Of a stretch of 64,000 nucleotides of DNA, positions 1 through 8,467 are shown piece by piece. The position numbers and the translations under genes are program-made. How positions within the stretch are numbered: position 1 is the first letter of the stretch; every line of letters starts with the position of its first letter. The stretch is from Mycobacterium parmense (GTDB lineage: Bacteria; Actinomycetota; Actinomycetes; Mycobacteriales; Mycobacteriaceae), in assembly GCF_010730575.1 (NCBI RefSeq), contig NZ_AP022614.1, positions 5,518,001 through 5,582,000 on the forward strand. The letters run 5' to 3'. Below the pieces are notes generated by a model, which made no database searches, was not told where the DNA came from, and was given only the letters and a program-made list of their open reading frames with translations.

Positions 1-2
1 CG

Positions 3-62
3 GAAATGGAACAGCAGATGACTGAAGAACCAACAACTGGCGAAGCTCACGGTACTTGTTGA
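3..62 (+). other. Possible 3' end of an upstream gene or tiny ORF
   Basis: An open frame enters from the left edge and stops with TGA at 60-62. From an internal ATG at 6 it reads MEQQMTEEPTTGEAHGTC. I do not recognise it. It lacks the C-terminal Gly-Val/Met-Cys-Gly-Val-Tyr of mycofactocin precursors. The edge prevents telling a C-terminus from a small ORF or from chance. Confidence 0.15.
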
Positions 63-130
63 GCCGTAATCGGGTTCGTGCGATGCTTTGCTGGCCGATG
101 CGTCGATGGCGATCACCTGAGAGGGAAGAA

Positions 131-667
131 ATGTCGTTGATGTTTGCAGCCCCGGAGTCAATCACCACCGCGGCAGCGGATTTGGCTAACATCGGCTCGG
201 CCGTCAGCGCAGCGCACATGGCCGCGGCGACCCCGACGACCGCGGTGATTCCCGCCGCCGCCGATGAGGTGTCGTCCGGCATCGCACAGCTGTTTTCCCA
301 GCATGCCCAGGGCTACCAGGCGCTGGCAGGCCAGGCGGCGGCGTTTCAGGAGCAGTTCGTTCAGCACCTGACGTCCAGTGCGAGCGCCTACGTCAGTGCC
401 GAGGCCGCTAACGCCGCCGCCCTGTTGCAACCCCTCACGGCGGGTGTGGGCTCGCTTGCCGCCGTACAGGATCAACTGGGTAATCTGATCGACGACGCAT
501 TCACTATCGCAGTGGCGCTCATTGCCGCGCCATTCGTTGCTGTGCTGTTGCTGCCGTTATTGGGAACGATCTTGGTGGGCCTCGTCGGTGTTCTGCTGTT
601 CTGGGGCGTCGGATCCCTGTTCATCTATGGCCTGGCATTGCTGGCCAGCCTGATTCCCGGAATCTGA
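131..667 (+). CDS. PE family protein with hydrophobic C-terminus
   Basis: A 178-residue protein with the mycobacterial PE domain at residues 1-95. It opens MSLMFAAPESITTAAADLA, and the alanine-rich helical hairpin follows, including the usual ADEVSSGIAQLF and QAAAFQEQFVQ segments. The tail (about 120-178) is very hydrophobic and can form two membrane-spanning helices, which is unusual next to secreted PE proteins. PE proteins are normally exported by ESX type VII systems, often as heterodimers with PPE, but no PPE or ESX gene is visible beside it. The ATG at 131 follows GAGGGAAGA. An open frame extends upstream to 56 but precedes the canonical PE start, so it was not used. The PE call is sure; a membrane location is inferred. 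Confidence 0.9.
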   Translation: MSLMFAAPESITTAAADLANIGSAVSAAHMAAATPTTAVIPAAADEVSSGIAQLFSQHAQGYQALAGQAAAFQEQFVQHLTSSASAYVSAEAANAAALLQPLTAGVGSLAAVQDQLGNLIDDAFTIAVALIAAPFVAVLLLPLLGTILVGLVGVLLFWGVGSLFIYGLALLASLIPGI

Positions 668-930
668 TAAAGCGCCTCCATCTACCAAATTGGTCAATTT
701 CCAGCGTCTTAGCCCAAACGATGAGCAGCGGCCCCTGATACGGCCGCGACTGCCGCAATGCCGATGAAGCCGCCTCCACCACAGCGCTGGCTTCGGACAC
801 GCACCCCGGCCGACGTATGGTCGGAGGAGTACAGAACGAACCGGGATGCGTTGTCAGCCAACGCTTTCACCGGGTCTTTAAGTGGTCGACTGTCGCGCGG
901 CGCTCCGATGATCAGATGGGGACTTCCTGC

Positions 931-975
931 GCCTGGGTGCCCTGGGTGCCCTGGGTGGCCTGGGTGGCCTGGGTG
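931..975. repeat. Five tandem copies of a 9-bp repeat
   Basis: Five consecutive units read gcctgggtg, ccctgggtg, ccctgggtg, gcctgggtg, gcctgggtg, a VNTR-like minisatellite varying only at the first base. It sits just past the stop of the minus-strand SDR gene (994), in the 326-nt stretch between the PE gene and that gene. The rest of 668-993 shows no convincing gene. A plus-strand open frame crossing the repeat (758-1120) overlaps the SDR gene antisense and looks like a shadow. Confidence 0.85.
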
Positions 976-993
976 GCGACCCTCGTCGACTGA

Positions 994-1845
994 TCAGGGA
1001 ATTTCACGACCCGCCCCGGTGGTGTCCGGGGCAGCGAACATTTTGGTGAGGTCGAGCTGGCCGGACTGCACGGCGCCGAAGAACCCACCGTCGGTAACCA
1101 ACGCTTCGCCGTTGATGTAGCTCGACCGGGGGCTGTTGAGGAAGATCAGCGGCCATGCCTGTTCCTCGGCGGTTGAGCGTCGCCGGATCGGGCCGACGAA
1201 CGCATCGATGATGTCCTGCCCGGCGAACTCCACGAAGTGGGGCAGCATGGCAGTGTCCGTCGGTCCGGGGTTGATGCAGTTGAGGCGGATGCCGTCGGTG
1301 ATCAGTGTCGCGGCCCGGGACGCGACCCAGGCGTTGATCGCCTTTTTCGAAAAGGGGTATGCGCCGACCGCTCCCATCTCGTCGTTGGCCTCGCACCATT
1401 GCTTGCCCTCGTCGAATCCGTCGGTGGACACCAATTCCATCAGCTGTTCCAGCTCCGTTTGCCACCCCATGGCGGCATTGGATGCGACCACGGCGATCGC
1501 ACCGCCGGCGGGAATCTTGGGCACGACCAGGTTCACCAGATGCCGAGCCCCCACGAAATTGACCAGCAACACGTCGAGGCCGGAGAACGGCGGGCCTGGG
1601 AGGCCCGCGCAGCCGAAATAGCCGTGAACGGGCCCGTCGATGGACTCGGCTGCCCGCTCGATGGATGCGCGGTCGCGCAGGTCTACCTCGAGCGCCCGGT
1701 CGACGGATGCCTCGGTTGGCCGGACGTCGAGCGCGGTGACCCGGGCCCCCAGCTTGGTCAATATCGCCGCCGTCGCTGCGCCCATGCCGGACGCGGCACC
1801 GGTAACCACGACGTGGCGCCCCGCATAACCCAATACGTCTTCCAT
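994..1845 (-). CDS. SDR oxidoreductase, 3alpha-hydroxysteroid dehydrogenase/carbonyl reductase-like
   Basis: A 283-residue short-chain dehydrogenase. The N-terminus has a Rossmann glycine motif (VVVTGAASGMGAATA, about 12-26), then an NNAG-equivalent FGCAGLPG. The middle has an insertion before the active-site YPFSKKA (Tyr and Lys three apart), and a PGPTDT loop follows. The insertion and the YxxSK spacing resemble 3alpha-HSD/coniferyl-alcohol dehydrogenase-type SDRs rather than FabG. The ATG at 1845 was chosen because GGAGGA lies just upstream; the frame stays open to 1980 without a better site. The gene diverges from the aldehyde dehydrogenase at 2019, so both may serve one alcohol-to-aldehyde-to-acid sequence. 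The substrate is unknown. Confidence 0.85.
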   Translation of the reverse strand: MEDVLGYAGRHVVVTGAASGMGAATAAILTKLGARVTALDVRPTEASVDRALEVDLRDRASIERAAESIDGPVHGYFGCAGLPGPPFSGLDVLLVNFVGARHLVNLVVPKIPAGGAIAVVASNAAMGWQTELEQLMELVSTDGFDEGKQWCEANDEMGAVGAYPFSKKAINAWVASRAATLITDGIRLNCINPGPTDTAMLPHFVEFAGQDIIDAFVGPIRRRSTAEEQAWPLIFLNSPRSSYINGEALVTDGGFFGAVQSGQLDLTKMFAAPDTTGAGREIP

Positions 1846-2018
1846 GCTTCCTCCGAGGTTGGTTCGCAGGAGATGTGGCCTGCTCGAAAGAAGATACATT
1901 AGGTGCTGCAGAAAAATATCACGTTCTCCTAAAATGGATAGGCTGCTACCGTCGTCTGACACGTAGCTGTGCCCGGGCATGCGGCGAGCAGCGAATTGGT
2001 GCGAATCGGAGGTAGTAC
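1846..2018. promoter_or_regulatory. Divergent promoter region of SDR and aldehyde dehydrogenase
   Basis: This 173-nt gap separates two divergently read genes and must hold both promoters. It is locally A+T-rich around 1880-1935 (for example gcagaaaaatatcacg), unlike the flanking coding DNA. I could not identify a clear operator palindrome in it. Confidence 0.5.
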
Positions 2019-3551
2019 GTGGTGAGTGAACGGTGGGATTACCACGAGATGTTCGTCGACGGCACCTGGACGCCGGACGACACTGTGGGGGTCATCGAAG
2101 TCATCGACCCCGCCACCGAAGAGGTCATCGGCTCGGTTCCCGATGCGGGCCTCAAGGCCACGCACGCGGCGATCGCGGCTGCCCGGCGGGCGTTCGACGA
2201 CGGGCCCTGGCCACGGAAGTCGCCGCGGGAACGCGCCGTCGCGCTACGCCGATTCGCCGCGATCCTTGGTGAGCGCCACGATTTCCTCAAGAAGTTGGTG
2301 ATGGCCGAATCGGGGTCGGTCGGCTTCCTCGCCGACATCATTCAGGTACGCGGCACCATCGACATCGCCGAATGGATTGCCGAGGCGATGGAACTCGCGG
2401 TGCGCTGGACCGAAGTATCTCCACCAGCCGGGGGTCCGACCGGGATGGCCGGACACGCGGTCGTCCGGGAACCGGTCGGTGTGGTGGCCGCGATCACTCC
2501 ATTTAACTTCCCGTTCTTCCTCAACATCGTGAAGGTCCTGCCTGCTTTGGCGGCCGGCTGCACTGTGGTGCTCAAACCGCACCAGTGGACGCCCCTGGAC
2601 GCCTTCGAGATCGCCAAAGCAGCTCAGGATGCCGACCTTCCGCCAGGCGTGCTCAACGTCATCGCGGGTGGCCCGGAGGTCGGCGGGGAGATGACCACTC
2701 ACCCGCTGGTCGACATGGTCACCTTCACGGGCTCGACCGCGACCGGGCGGGCGATCATGGCGGCCGCTGCCCCTACGGTCAAGCGCCTGCAGCTCGAGCT
2801 CGGCGGCAAAAGCGCGTCGATTGTCTTGGACGACGTCCCCGAAGACCATGTCGCCAACATGGGCATCATCAGCTCGATGATCCACGCCGGGCAGGGCTGT
2901 GCCATCCAGACCAGGATGCTGCTGCCCGAGCACCTGCTCGACGCGTACGTCGAAGGAGCCAAGAAGTCGGCGTCGTCGCTCAAGGTCGGCGACCCACGGG
3001 AACCTGACACGCTGATCGGCCCGTTGATCCGGGAGCGGCAGCGCGCCCGAGTGGAGGCATACGTGCAGTCCGGCCTCGACGAGGGAGCCGAGCTGGTCTT
3101 CGGGGGCAAGCGTCCCGAGCACCTGGCCAAGGGGTTCTTTTACGAGCCGACGCTGTTCATCAACGCCCGCAATGACATGCGGATTGCTCAGGAGGAAATC
3201 TTCGGTCCGGTCCTCACCGTGATCACCTACAAGACCGAAGATGAAGCGATTCGCATCGCCAATGATTCGATCTACGGCCTCGGTGGCGGCGTCATCGCCG
3301 GCAATACCGCGCGAGGCTTCAATGTCGCCCGTCAGATCCGGGCCGGAAACGTCTCGGTCCAGACGGTGGGGTCGCCCACCGTCAACGCCGAGGCCCTGGG
3401 GACCTCGGGTCCTGGCTGGGCGGCCGATCAGCCCAACGGGGTGGGCATCACCGGTGTCTTCGGCGGATTCAAACAGAGCGGCGTCGGCAGGGAGTGGGGC
3501 CACCACGGCATCGAGGAGTTCACCGAACTCAAATCCATTGCGTGGAGTTGA
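2019..3551 (+). CDS. NAD(P)-dependent aldehyde dehydrogenase
   Basis: A 510-residue member of the aldehyde dehydrogenase superfamily, oxidising an aldehyde to the acid with NAD(P). Visible signatures are ITPFNFPFFLN in the nucleotide domain (about 165), ELGGKSAS carrying the catalytic Glu (about 265), and HAGQGCAIQTRM with the nucleophilic Cys (about 300). FGPV near 400 and a C-terminal GGFKQSGVGRE segment follow. Start is GTG at 2019 (a second GTG follows directly) with GGAGGT at 2008-2013. It diverges from the SDR at 994-1845. Length and motifs are complete; the aldehyde cannot be named. Confidence 0.92.
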   Translation: MVSERWDYHEMFVDGTWTPDDTVGVIEVIDPATEEVIGSVPDAGLKATHAAIAAARRAFDDGPWPRKSPRERAVALRRFAAILGERHDFLKKLVMAESGSVGFLADIIQVRGTIDIAEWIAEAMELAVRWTEVSPPAGGPTGMAGHAVVREPVGVVAAITPFNFPFFLNIVKVLPALAAGCTVVLKPHQWTPLDAFEIAKAAQDADLPPGVLNVIAGGPEVGGEMTTHPLVDMVTFTGSTATGRAIMAAAAPTVKRLQLELGGKSASIVLDDVPEDHVANMGIISSMIHAGQGCAIQTRMLLPEHLLDAYVEGAKKSASSLKVGDPREPDTLIGPLIRERQRARVEAYVQSGLDEGAELVFGGKRPEHLAKGFFYEPTLFINARNDMRIAQEEIFGPVLTVITYKTEDEAIRIANDSIYGLGGGVIAGNTARGFNVARQIRAGNVSVQTVGSPTVNAEALGTSGPGWAADQPNGVGITGVFGGFKQSGVGREWGHHGIEEFTELKSIAWS

Positions 3552-3785
3552 GTGCGGTGCCTGTCACCAGTCCGCTGGGTGCGGATGGTTGGACTGACCA
3601 TGTTAATCTCGCAAAGCAGCACGTTAGCGTTTCGCACCGGTAGAACATGATGGGCGCAATGCAAGAATTAAGTGGACGCAAGGCGAGGGCACGGGCAGGC
3701 GAATGAAGGCTCAACCGAGGTCATCTGTCTCCGATCGAACCCGTGGTCTGCCAACAACCGAGAACCATGTTGTTGCGGGGCGTGG

Positions 3786-4580
3786 ATGACTGAGCAAGTG
3801 GGCGCGTCTCGCGCCTTCACCTATCGACACGACGGGTTGACGTTGGCATATACGGTGGTCGGCGACGGACCTCAGCCGATCTTGTTCGTCCATGGCGCGA
3901 CCGCGACCGGTGAATTCGAGTGGGCTGCCCTGGCCTCCGCCCTGGGGCCGGGCTATCGCTGCGTCCTGCCGGATCTGCGGGGCCACGGCCGATCGGAGTT
4001 CCGGCCGTCGGCCACGACGGGGGACGCCGTCCGCTCGGACCTGCACTATCTCATCGAGCATCTGGACATGGGGCGCCCGCACATCGTGGGTTTCTCCTAC
4101 GGCGCGGAGATCGCGCTGACGCTGGAATTGGACAAGCCGGGAACGGCCCGATCTCTGGTGCTTATCTCCCCTGGGACGGGACGTCCCAGCGACTATCGCG
4201 CTCCACGGCTCGAGCATCTGCACCGCACCTGGCCGTTCGCGCTACGACGCCTGCACGAGGCCACCCATGGTCCCGAGCACTGGCGCGACCTTGTCACCGC
4301 GCTGCACGAGGACAGTGTGTCGTGGCCGGAACTGACCGACGGCACGTTGGCCAGCGTCGCATGCCCGATTCTGTTGATGGCGGGCGAACGGGACGAACCT
4401 ACGCGCCAACAACAGGGTCGGCGGTTCGCGCACGTCAATCCACGGGCACGGTTCGTCGAGATCGCGGGCGCGGCGCATTCGGCTCACCAGAAGTGCCCGG
4501 ATAAGGTCAGGGGGGTCATCGCTGACTTCCTGACCGAAGTCGACCTTGAGAGAGCGGGGAGCCATGGCGCGGTCAACTGA
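3786..4580 (+). CDS. Alpha/beta-hydrolase fold protein
   Basis: A 264-residue alpha/beta hydrolase. It shows the oxyanion-hole strand ILFVHGATATGEFEW (about 30-45), DLRGHGRS (about 68), the nucleophile elbow VGFSYGAEIAL with Ser in GFSYG (about 102), an acid region ending GERDEP, and the terminal His in GAAHSAHQ. The fold fits esterases, lactonases and C-C bond hydrolases, so the exact reaction is open. ATG at 3786 gives the normal N-terminus; the frame is open further upstream without support. The 3' end overlaps the next gene by 17 nt, so hydrolase and regulator are probably co-expressed. Confidence 0.85.
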   Translation: MTEQVGASRAFTYRHDGLTLAYTVVGDGPQPILFVHGATATGEFEWAALASALGPGYRCVLPDLRGHGRSEFRPSATTGDAVRSDLHYLIEHLDMGRPHIVGFSYGAEIALTLELDKPGTARSLVLISPGTGRPSDYRAPRLEHLHRTWPFALRRLHEATHGPEHWRDLVTALHEDSVSWPELTDGTLASVACPILLMAGERDEPTRQQQGRRFAHVNPRARFVEIAGAAHSAHQKCPDKVRGVIADFLTEVDLERAGSHGAVN

Positions 4581-5259
4581 GGTGCAGGCGAAGAAAAATC
4601 ACCAGTCGGCGGAGCCGCACGTACCGAGCTGGCAGAAGGACAGTGTCGATCGGTCGCTGCGCAACGCCCGCGCGCGTGCCCAGGCCCGCAGCGACCGGTT
4701 CGTTTCTGCTGCGATAGAACTCCTTGGAGAGCGAGACGAAAGCGACTTCACTATCCAGGACGTTGTCGATAAATCGAACATGTCGCAGCGGACGTTCTAC
4801 ACCTTCTTCGACGGCAAAGACAGCCTGCTTTTGGCGGTATACGAGACGATTCTGCGGACCACGGCGATGCCGATGATGCGCGAGCGATGCGAAGGCATCA
4901 CTGACCCCGTGTTGCGGCTGCGGACCCTGATGGAGGCGCTGTCCGAAATCACCGCGATGCCGGCCCGACTTGCGCGCGGCCTCAGTGTCCTGCATCTGCG
5001 GCTCGCCGAGTCGCGCCCCAATGACCTCGCTTACGCCCTGGAACCCCTGCACTCCTTCATCGTCGAATTGCTCGAGGCGGTTGCCGAGGCGGGCCTGCTC
5101 CGGGACGACGTCCCGCTAGCCACCCAGGCCGCGCTGCTTCAGGAACTGCTGCTGGCGACGTCGCACTCCGCGGTGTTGTCGGGTGGGCGATCGACCAGTG
5201 TCGATGACCTGTGGGCTTTTTGCTCGGCGGCCATCCTTCGCGCGCAACCCGACAGCTGA
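4564..5259 (+). CDS. TetR/AcrR family transcriptional regulator
   Basis: A 231-residue TetR-type repressor. The N-terminal helix-turn-helix spans about residues 45-95: a helix AIELLGERDESDFTIQDVV, then the recognition helix with MSQRTFYTFFDGKDSLL, which matches the usual S-x-x-TFYxxFxxKxxLL pattern. The rest is a helical ligand-binding domain. ATG at 4564 lies inside the end of the hydrolase gene after GCGGGGA, which implies translational coupling. Possible targets are the hydrolase operon itself or the convergent CoA-transferase genes. The ligand is unknown. Confidence 0.9.
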   Translation: MARSTEVQAKKNHQSAEPHVPSWQKDSVDRSLRNARARAQARSDRFVSAAIELLGERDESDFTIQDVVDKSNMSQRTFYTFFDGKDSLLLAVYETILRTTAMPMMRERCEGITDPVLRLRTLMEALSEITAMPARLARGLSVLHLRLAESRPNDLAYALEPLHSFIVELLEAVAEAGLLRDDVPLATQAALLQELLLATSHSAVLSGGRSTSVDDLWAFCSAAILRAQPDS

Positions 5260-5271
5260 GGGTGCCAGTCC

Positions 5272-6495
5272 TCAGGTCACCGCACCACTGACCTTGAGGT
5301 CTATCAGTTCTTCGTCCGACTTGCCCAGAGCCCGCAGGATGTCGTCGGTGTGCTCGGCGAATTGTGGTGCCCGCGTGAGCTGTACCGGCTTCTCATCGAA
5401 CTGGACTGGGCTGGCGACCAGTTCCCGCGGAGTGCCGTCGGTGTCGAGCACTTCGGCGATCAGTCCATTGGCCCGCAGCGCCGCGTCCTGGCCCACTTCC
5501 CACGGATCTTGCGCGATGGCCCACTGGCCTTCCATGCCGGCGAACCGGGCGACCCATTCGGCCAGCGGCCGCGCGGCAAGGACTTCCTGCACGATCTCGG
5601 CCGCCGCCGGCGTATTGCTCATCAGTGCCTCGGCGCTGGCGAATCGCTCGTCATCGATGAGGTCCTCGCGGTCGATGTGCCGACAGAACTCGGGCCAATA
5701 GCGCCCGGGTTGGAGCATGGCCAGCACGAGCCAGCGGTTATCGGCGGTTCGGTAATTGCCCACCAGTGGGTTCGTCGGCGCCGTGTTGCCGGGTGCGCGG
5801 GGCGCCGGTGGGCCGCCCTCGAGAAGCGCCAAACCCACGGAGAGGGCGCTGGCCCAAGCACCCACCCCGAGCAGGGAGACGTCGACCACCGACGTTTCAC
5901 CGGTGCGTTCGCGCGCCAGGAGCGCCGCGGCGATGCCTCCGGCGATGGTCATGCCGCCGAGCGAGTCACCGTATGCGCCGGCAGGCATCTTGGGAAGGCC
6001 ATCGAACTCCGCCGGCGTGGCCCCTACCGCGCCACCGGCCCGAGCCCAGAACGCGGTGCTGTCATAGCCGCCTTTCTCGCTGTCGGGGCCGCTGGCGCCG
6101 AAACCGGATCCGCGGACGTAGATGATGTCCGGGTTGATCTTGCGGACATCGTCGAGGTCGATGCCCAGCCGCCGGCGCGCAGCGGGCAGGAAGTTCGTCA
6201 GGAACACGTCGCTGGTGCGGATTAGTTCGTACAGGATCTGCAGCGCTTCGGGCTGCTCGAGCGCCAGGCCGATGCTGCGTTTGCCCCGATTGGGGTGTTC
6301 CATCAAGGGCGCGAAGGACCCGCTGCCGACCGCCATACCCATCACGGCGCTCAGGCCGCGCTGGGCGTCGCCCCGCTCGGCGTGCTCGACCTTGATGACG
6401 TCGGCGCCCCAGTCGGCCAAGACCGCGCCCGCGGAGGGGACGAAGGTGAACTGTGCGACCTCCAGCACCCGGAAGCCGTCCATCGGTCGGATCAC
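5272..6495 (-). CDS. CaiB/BaiF (class III) CoA-transferase
   Basis: A 407-residue family III CoA-transferase, which moves CoA between acyl-CoA and free acid through an aspartyl-CoA anhydride. Family marks are GFRVLEVAQFTFVPSAGAVLADWGADVIKVE at the N-terminus (about 6-36), NRGKRSIGLAL, VFLTNFLP, and the catalytic Asp in AYGDSLGGM (about 175). Start is GTG at 6495, with AAGGAGA five to six bases upstream. It shares the minus strand with the SDR at 6519, 23 nt away, so the two form an operon. The acid substrate is not evident. Confidence 0.92.
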   Translation of the reverse strand: MIRPMDGFRVLEVAQFTFVPSAGAVLADWGADVIKVEHAERGDAQRGLSAVMGMAVGSGSFAPLMEHPNRGKRSIGLALEQPEALQILYELIRTSDVFLTNFLPAARRRLGIDLDDVRKINPDIIYVRGSGFGASGPDSEKGGYDSTAFWARAGGAVGATPAEFDGLPKMPAGAYGDSLGGMTIAGGIAAALLARERTGETSVVDVSLLGVGAWASALSVGLALLEGGPPAPRAPGNTAPTNPLVGNYRTADNRWLVLAMLQPGRYWPEFCRHIDREDLIDDERFASAEALMSNTPAAAEIVQEVLAARPLAEWVARFAGMEGQWAIAQDPWEVGQDAALRANGLIAEVLDTDGTPRELVASPVQFDEKPVQLTRAPQFAEHTDDILRALGKSDEELIDLKVSGAVT

Positions 6496-6518
6496 CTTGT
6501 CTCCTTTGCGGTTTCAGT

Positions 6519-7280
6519 TCAGCTGCTTGCCGGGCGAACGTGGATGACGTCCATCATCAGTTCACGCGGCCGGGTGATGACGTCGTGTAGCACGTCGGCG
6601 ACGGTGGCTGAGGTGAGGAGGTGGGTACCGCTCATCCGGGTGAGGTAGCCGTCGGCTTCCCACAGCGGCCAGGCCTTTTCGAGGTCGCCCGGGCCGAAAT
6701 TCTCATGGATCCCCGTGTCTCCGACCGCGCCGAGAACGACCAGGGTCACCCGGATGCCGTCCCGGCGTAGCTCCTTGCTCATGGCCCCGGTGAAACCGTT
6801 GAGCCCACGTTTGGTGGCGGCGTAGAGGGTCATCATCGGCATGTCGTCGAGGGTGATCTCGGAGGAGATGTTCATGATGTCGCCGCCGCCGGCCGCGCGC
6901 AGCAGCGGAATGGCTGAACGCGTTGTGTAGATGGGTGCCACCAGGTTGGTATTGACCGTCACGGCGATGTCTTCGTCCCTGGCTTCTTCGATCAGCCGGA
7001 TTCGGCTGGCCCCCGCGGAATTGATCAGGACGTCGACGCGGCCGAACTGCGTCGCGATCTGATCGAAGGCGGCTTGCACATCGTGGCTGTTGGTGATGTC
7101 GGTGACGATCGGGACGGCGGTGGGGCCGATGATCTCGACGACCTCGTCGAGAAGCAATTTGCGGCGGGCCAGCAACACCACTGTGGCGCCATCCCGGGCG
7201 AGGCGTATCGCGGTGGCCCGCCCGACGCCCATTGACGAGCCGGCGATCACGGCAACCCGGCCCTCCATGCTTCGCGACAT
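6519..7280 (-). CDS. SDR family oxidoreductase
   Basis: A 253-residue classical SDR. Rossmann motif VIAGSSMGVGRATA (about 11-24), ARRK after beta2 pointing to NADP preference, NSAGAS after beta4, Ser in MNISSEI, and active site YAATKRG (Tyr-x-x-x-Lys). The start ATG at 7280 follows GAGGAG. It precedes the CoA-transferase gene in one minus-strand operon, and its promoter is shared divergently with the operon at 7455. A role acting on a CoA ester or the matching alcohol is inferred from the neighbour. Confidence 0.88.
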   Translation of the reverse strand: MSRSMEGRVAVIAGSSMGVGRATAIRLARDGATVVLLARRKLLLDEVVEIIGPTAVPIVTDITNSHDVQAAFDQIATQFGRVDVLINSAGASRIRLIEEARDEDIAVTVNTNLVAPIYTTRSAIPLLRAAGGGDIMNISSEITLDDMPMMTLYAATKRGLNGFTGAMSKELRRDGIRVTLVVLGAVGDTGIHENFGPGDLEKAWPLWEADGYLTRMSGTHLLTSATVADVLHDVITRPRELMMDVIHVRPASS

Positions 7281-7454
7281 CAGGCTCCTCAGTTTGCCGT
7301 TGGTTGTGCTATCGAATTGCGCGGATCATATTGCATCGGCAATGCACCTGTTCCTTGCAATGAATGCAGATATCGTTCTACCATGGCGCGTACGTGATAG
7401 TCATCACCTGGTCCGAGAAACTCGCGTCCGGCAACAATGCAGAAGGAGTCGGTA
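7281..7454. promoter_or_regulatory. Divergent promoter region before the aldolase operon
   Basis: This 174-nt A+T-richer gap lies between the minus-strand SDR/CoA-transferase pair and the eight-gene plus-strand operon. It contains a short perfect inverted repeat, attgc-atcg-gcaat, near 7338. That is weak evidence for an operator. Confidence 0.4.
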
Positions 7455-8453
7455 GTGGTCACAGGTGTCACCGGCAAAGAGGCGAAGGACTGGGCGTCTG
7501 AGCACCTGTGGGGCAACTGCAGCTCGCTGTACACCCCGTTCTGCGGTCTCGACGGCGACGAAATCGACTACGAGGCGCTACGAGGGTTGGTGCGGCACTG
7601 CCTGGTCGATCTGGACCAGGACGGTATCTGGGTGACCGGCGGCATCGCCGAGTTCTGGTCACTGACCACCGACGAACTCAAAGAGGTCGCCCGCGTCGCC
7701 ATCGAGGAGGCCCGACGGATCAAACCCGGCGCGCTGGTGCAGGTGATGTCGAGCACCGACACGGCGAAGCAGGCCGTTGAGCTCACGCTGAACGCCCAGG
7801 AATTGGGCGCCGACATCTGCTACATCCTGACGCCCTATTTCGAGTGCTCCGGAAAGCCGGGTGTGCTCGAGTATCTGCGCTACGTCGCCGACCGCACCGA
7901 CATGCCGCTGGGCTTCTTCAACTCCCACTCGACTGGGCTGATACTGACCCCCGAGGAATGCGTGGAGCTCTACCGCGAGATCCCTGCCCTGTGCGGGCTG
8001 AAGAACGGGTTGCTCGATGCGCAGCACAGCCTGGCAGTGCATGAGCTGGCCCCGGAAATGGTGATATGGGAGGCGGCCGACGAGGCCGGGATCCGCTTGG
8101 GGATACCCCATCCGGGGGCGCTTGGTTCGGCGCTCTACCTCTACGAGAAACCGGGCGCGCTGCTTTTCAGGGAATGGCGAGAACTGCTGGTGCAGGGCGA
8201 TTTCGAGCGTGCCGACACCTTCGCCGCCGAGACCGGTTTGGCTGCCATGCGCGAGGCGAGCCGGCGCTACCAGTCCCATCCCGCGCGCCCCGGGATGTTC
8301 ACGCACTGGGGAGCCGGATTCAAGTTCGGCGCTTCGTTGCTCGGACTGCCCATCGGCGATCATCCCTCCAGGCCCCCGCAGACCGCGTTCCCCGACGAGC
8401 TCAAGCCGCCGATCCGTCACGCCTATGTCACCTCTGGGTTCATCGAGTCCTGA
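7455..8453 (+). CDS. Dihydrodipicolinate synthase (DapA)/N-acetylneuraminate lyase family aldolase
   Basis: A 332-residue TIM-barrel class I aldolase of the DHDPS family. N-terminal SSLYTPFCGLDGDEID (about 25-40) is the family opening. The usual GTTGE stretch is replaced by GGIAEFWSLT, ILTPYFEC carries the Tyr region, and CGLKNG (about 180) holds the Schiff-base Lys. The changed pyruvate-binding loop argues against lysine biosynthesis and for a catabolic hydratase-aldolase or retro-aldolase. GTG at 7455 sits six bases after AAGGAG; an in-frame ATG at 7437 overlaps that site and was rejected. First gene of a run of eight nearly overlapping genes for CoA-ester catabolism. Confidence 0.87.
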   Translation: MVTGVTGKEAKDWASEHLWGNCSSLYTPFCGLDGDEIDYEALRGLVRHCLVDLDQDGIWVTGGIAEFWSLTTDELKEVARVAIEEARRIKPGALVQVMSSTDTAKQAVELTLNAQELGADICYILTPYFECSGKPGVLEYLRYVADRTDMPLGFFNSHSTGLILTPEECVELYREIPALCGLKNGLLDAQHSLAVHELAPEMVIWEAADEAGIRLGIPHPGALGSALYLYEKPGALLFREWRELLVQGDFERADTFAAETGLAAMREASRRYQSHPARPGMFTHWGAGFKFGASLLGLPIGDHPSRPPQTAFPDELKPPIRHAYVTSGFIES

Positions 8454-8467
8454 GAACGGGAGTTGTT

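Noticed and set aside
6..62. Short peptide ending in Cys considered as a mycofactocin precursor
   Set aside because: The required Gly-Val/Met-Cys-Gly-Val-Tyr C-terminus and neighbouring mft genes are absent.
758..1120. Plus-strand frame with a Pro-Gly-Trp/Cys repeat encoded by the 9-bp tandem repeat
   Set aside because: It overlaps the SDR gene antisense, lacks a ribosome site, and its repeat is explained by the DNA minisatellite.
2244..3506. Long minus-strand open frame (420 codons) opposite the aldehyde dehydrogenase
   Set aside because: Antisense shadow of a GC-rich gene; no family motif, while the plus strand carries a complete ALDH.
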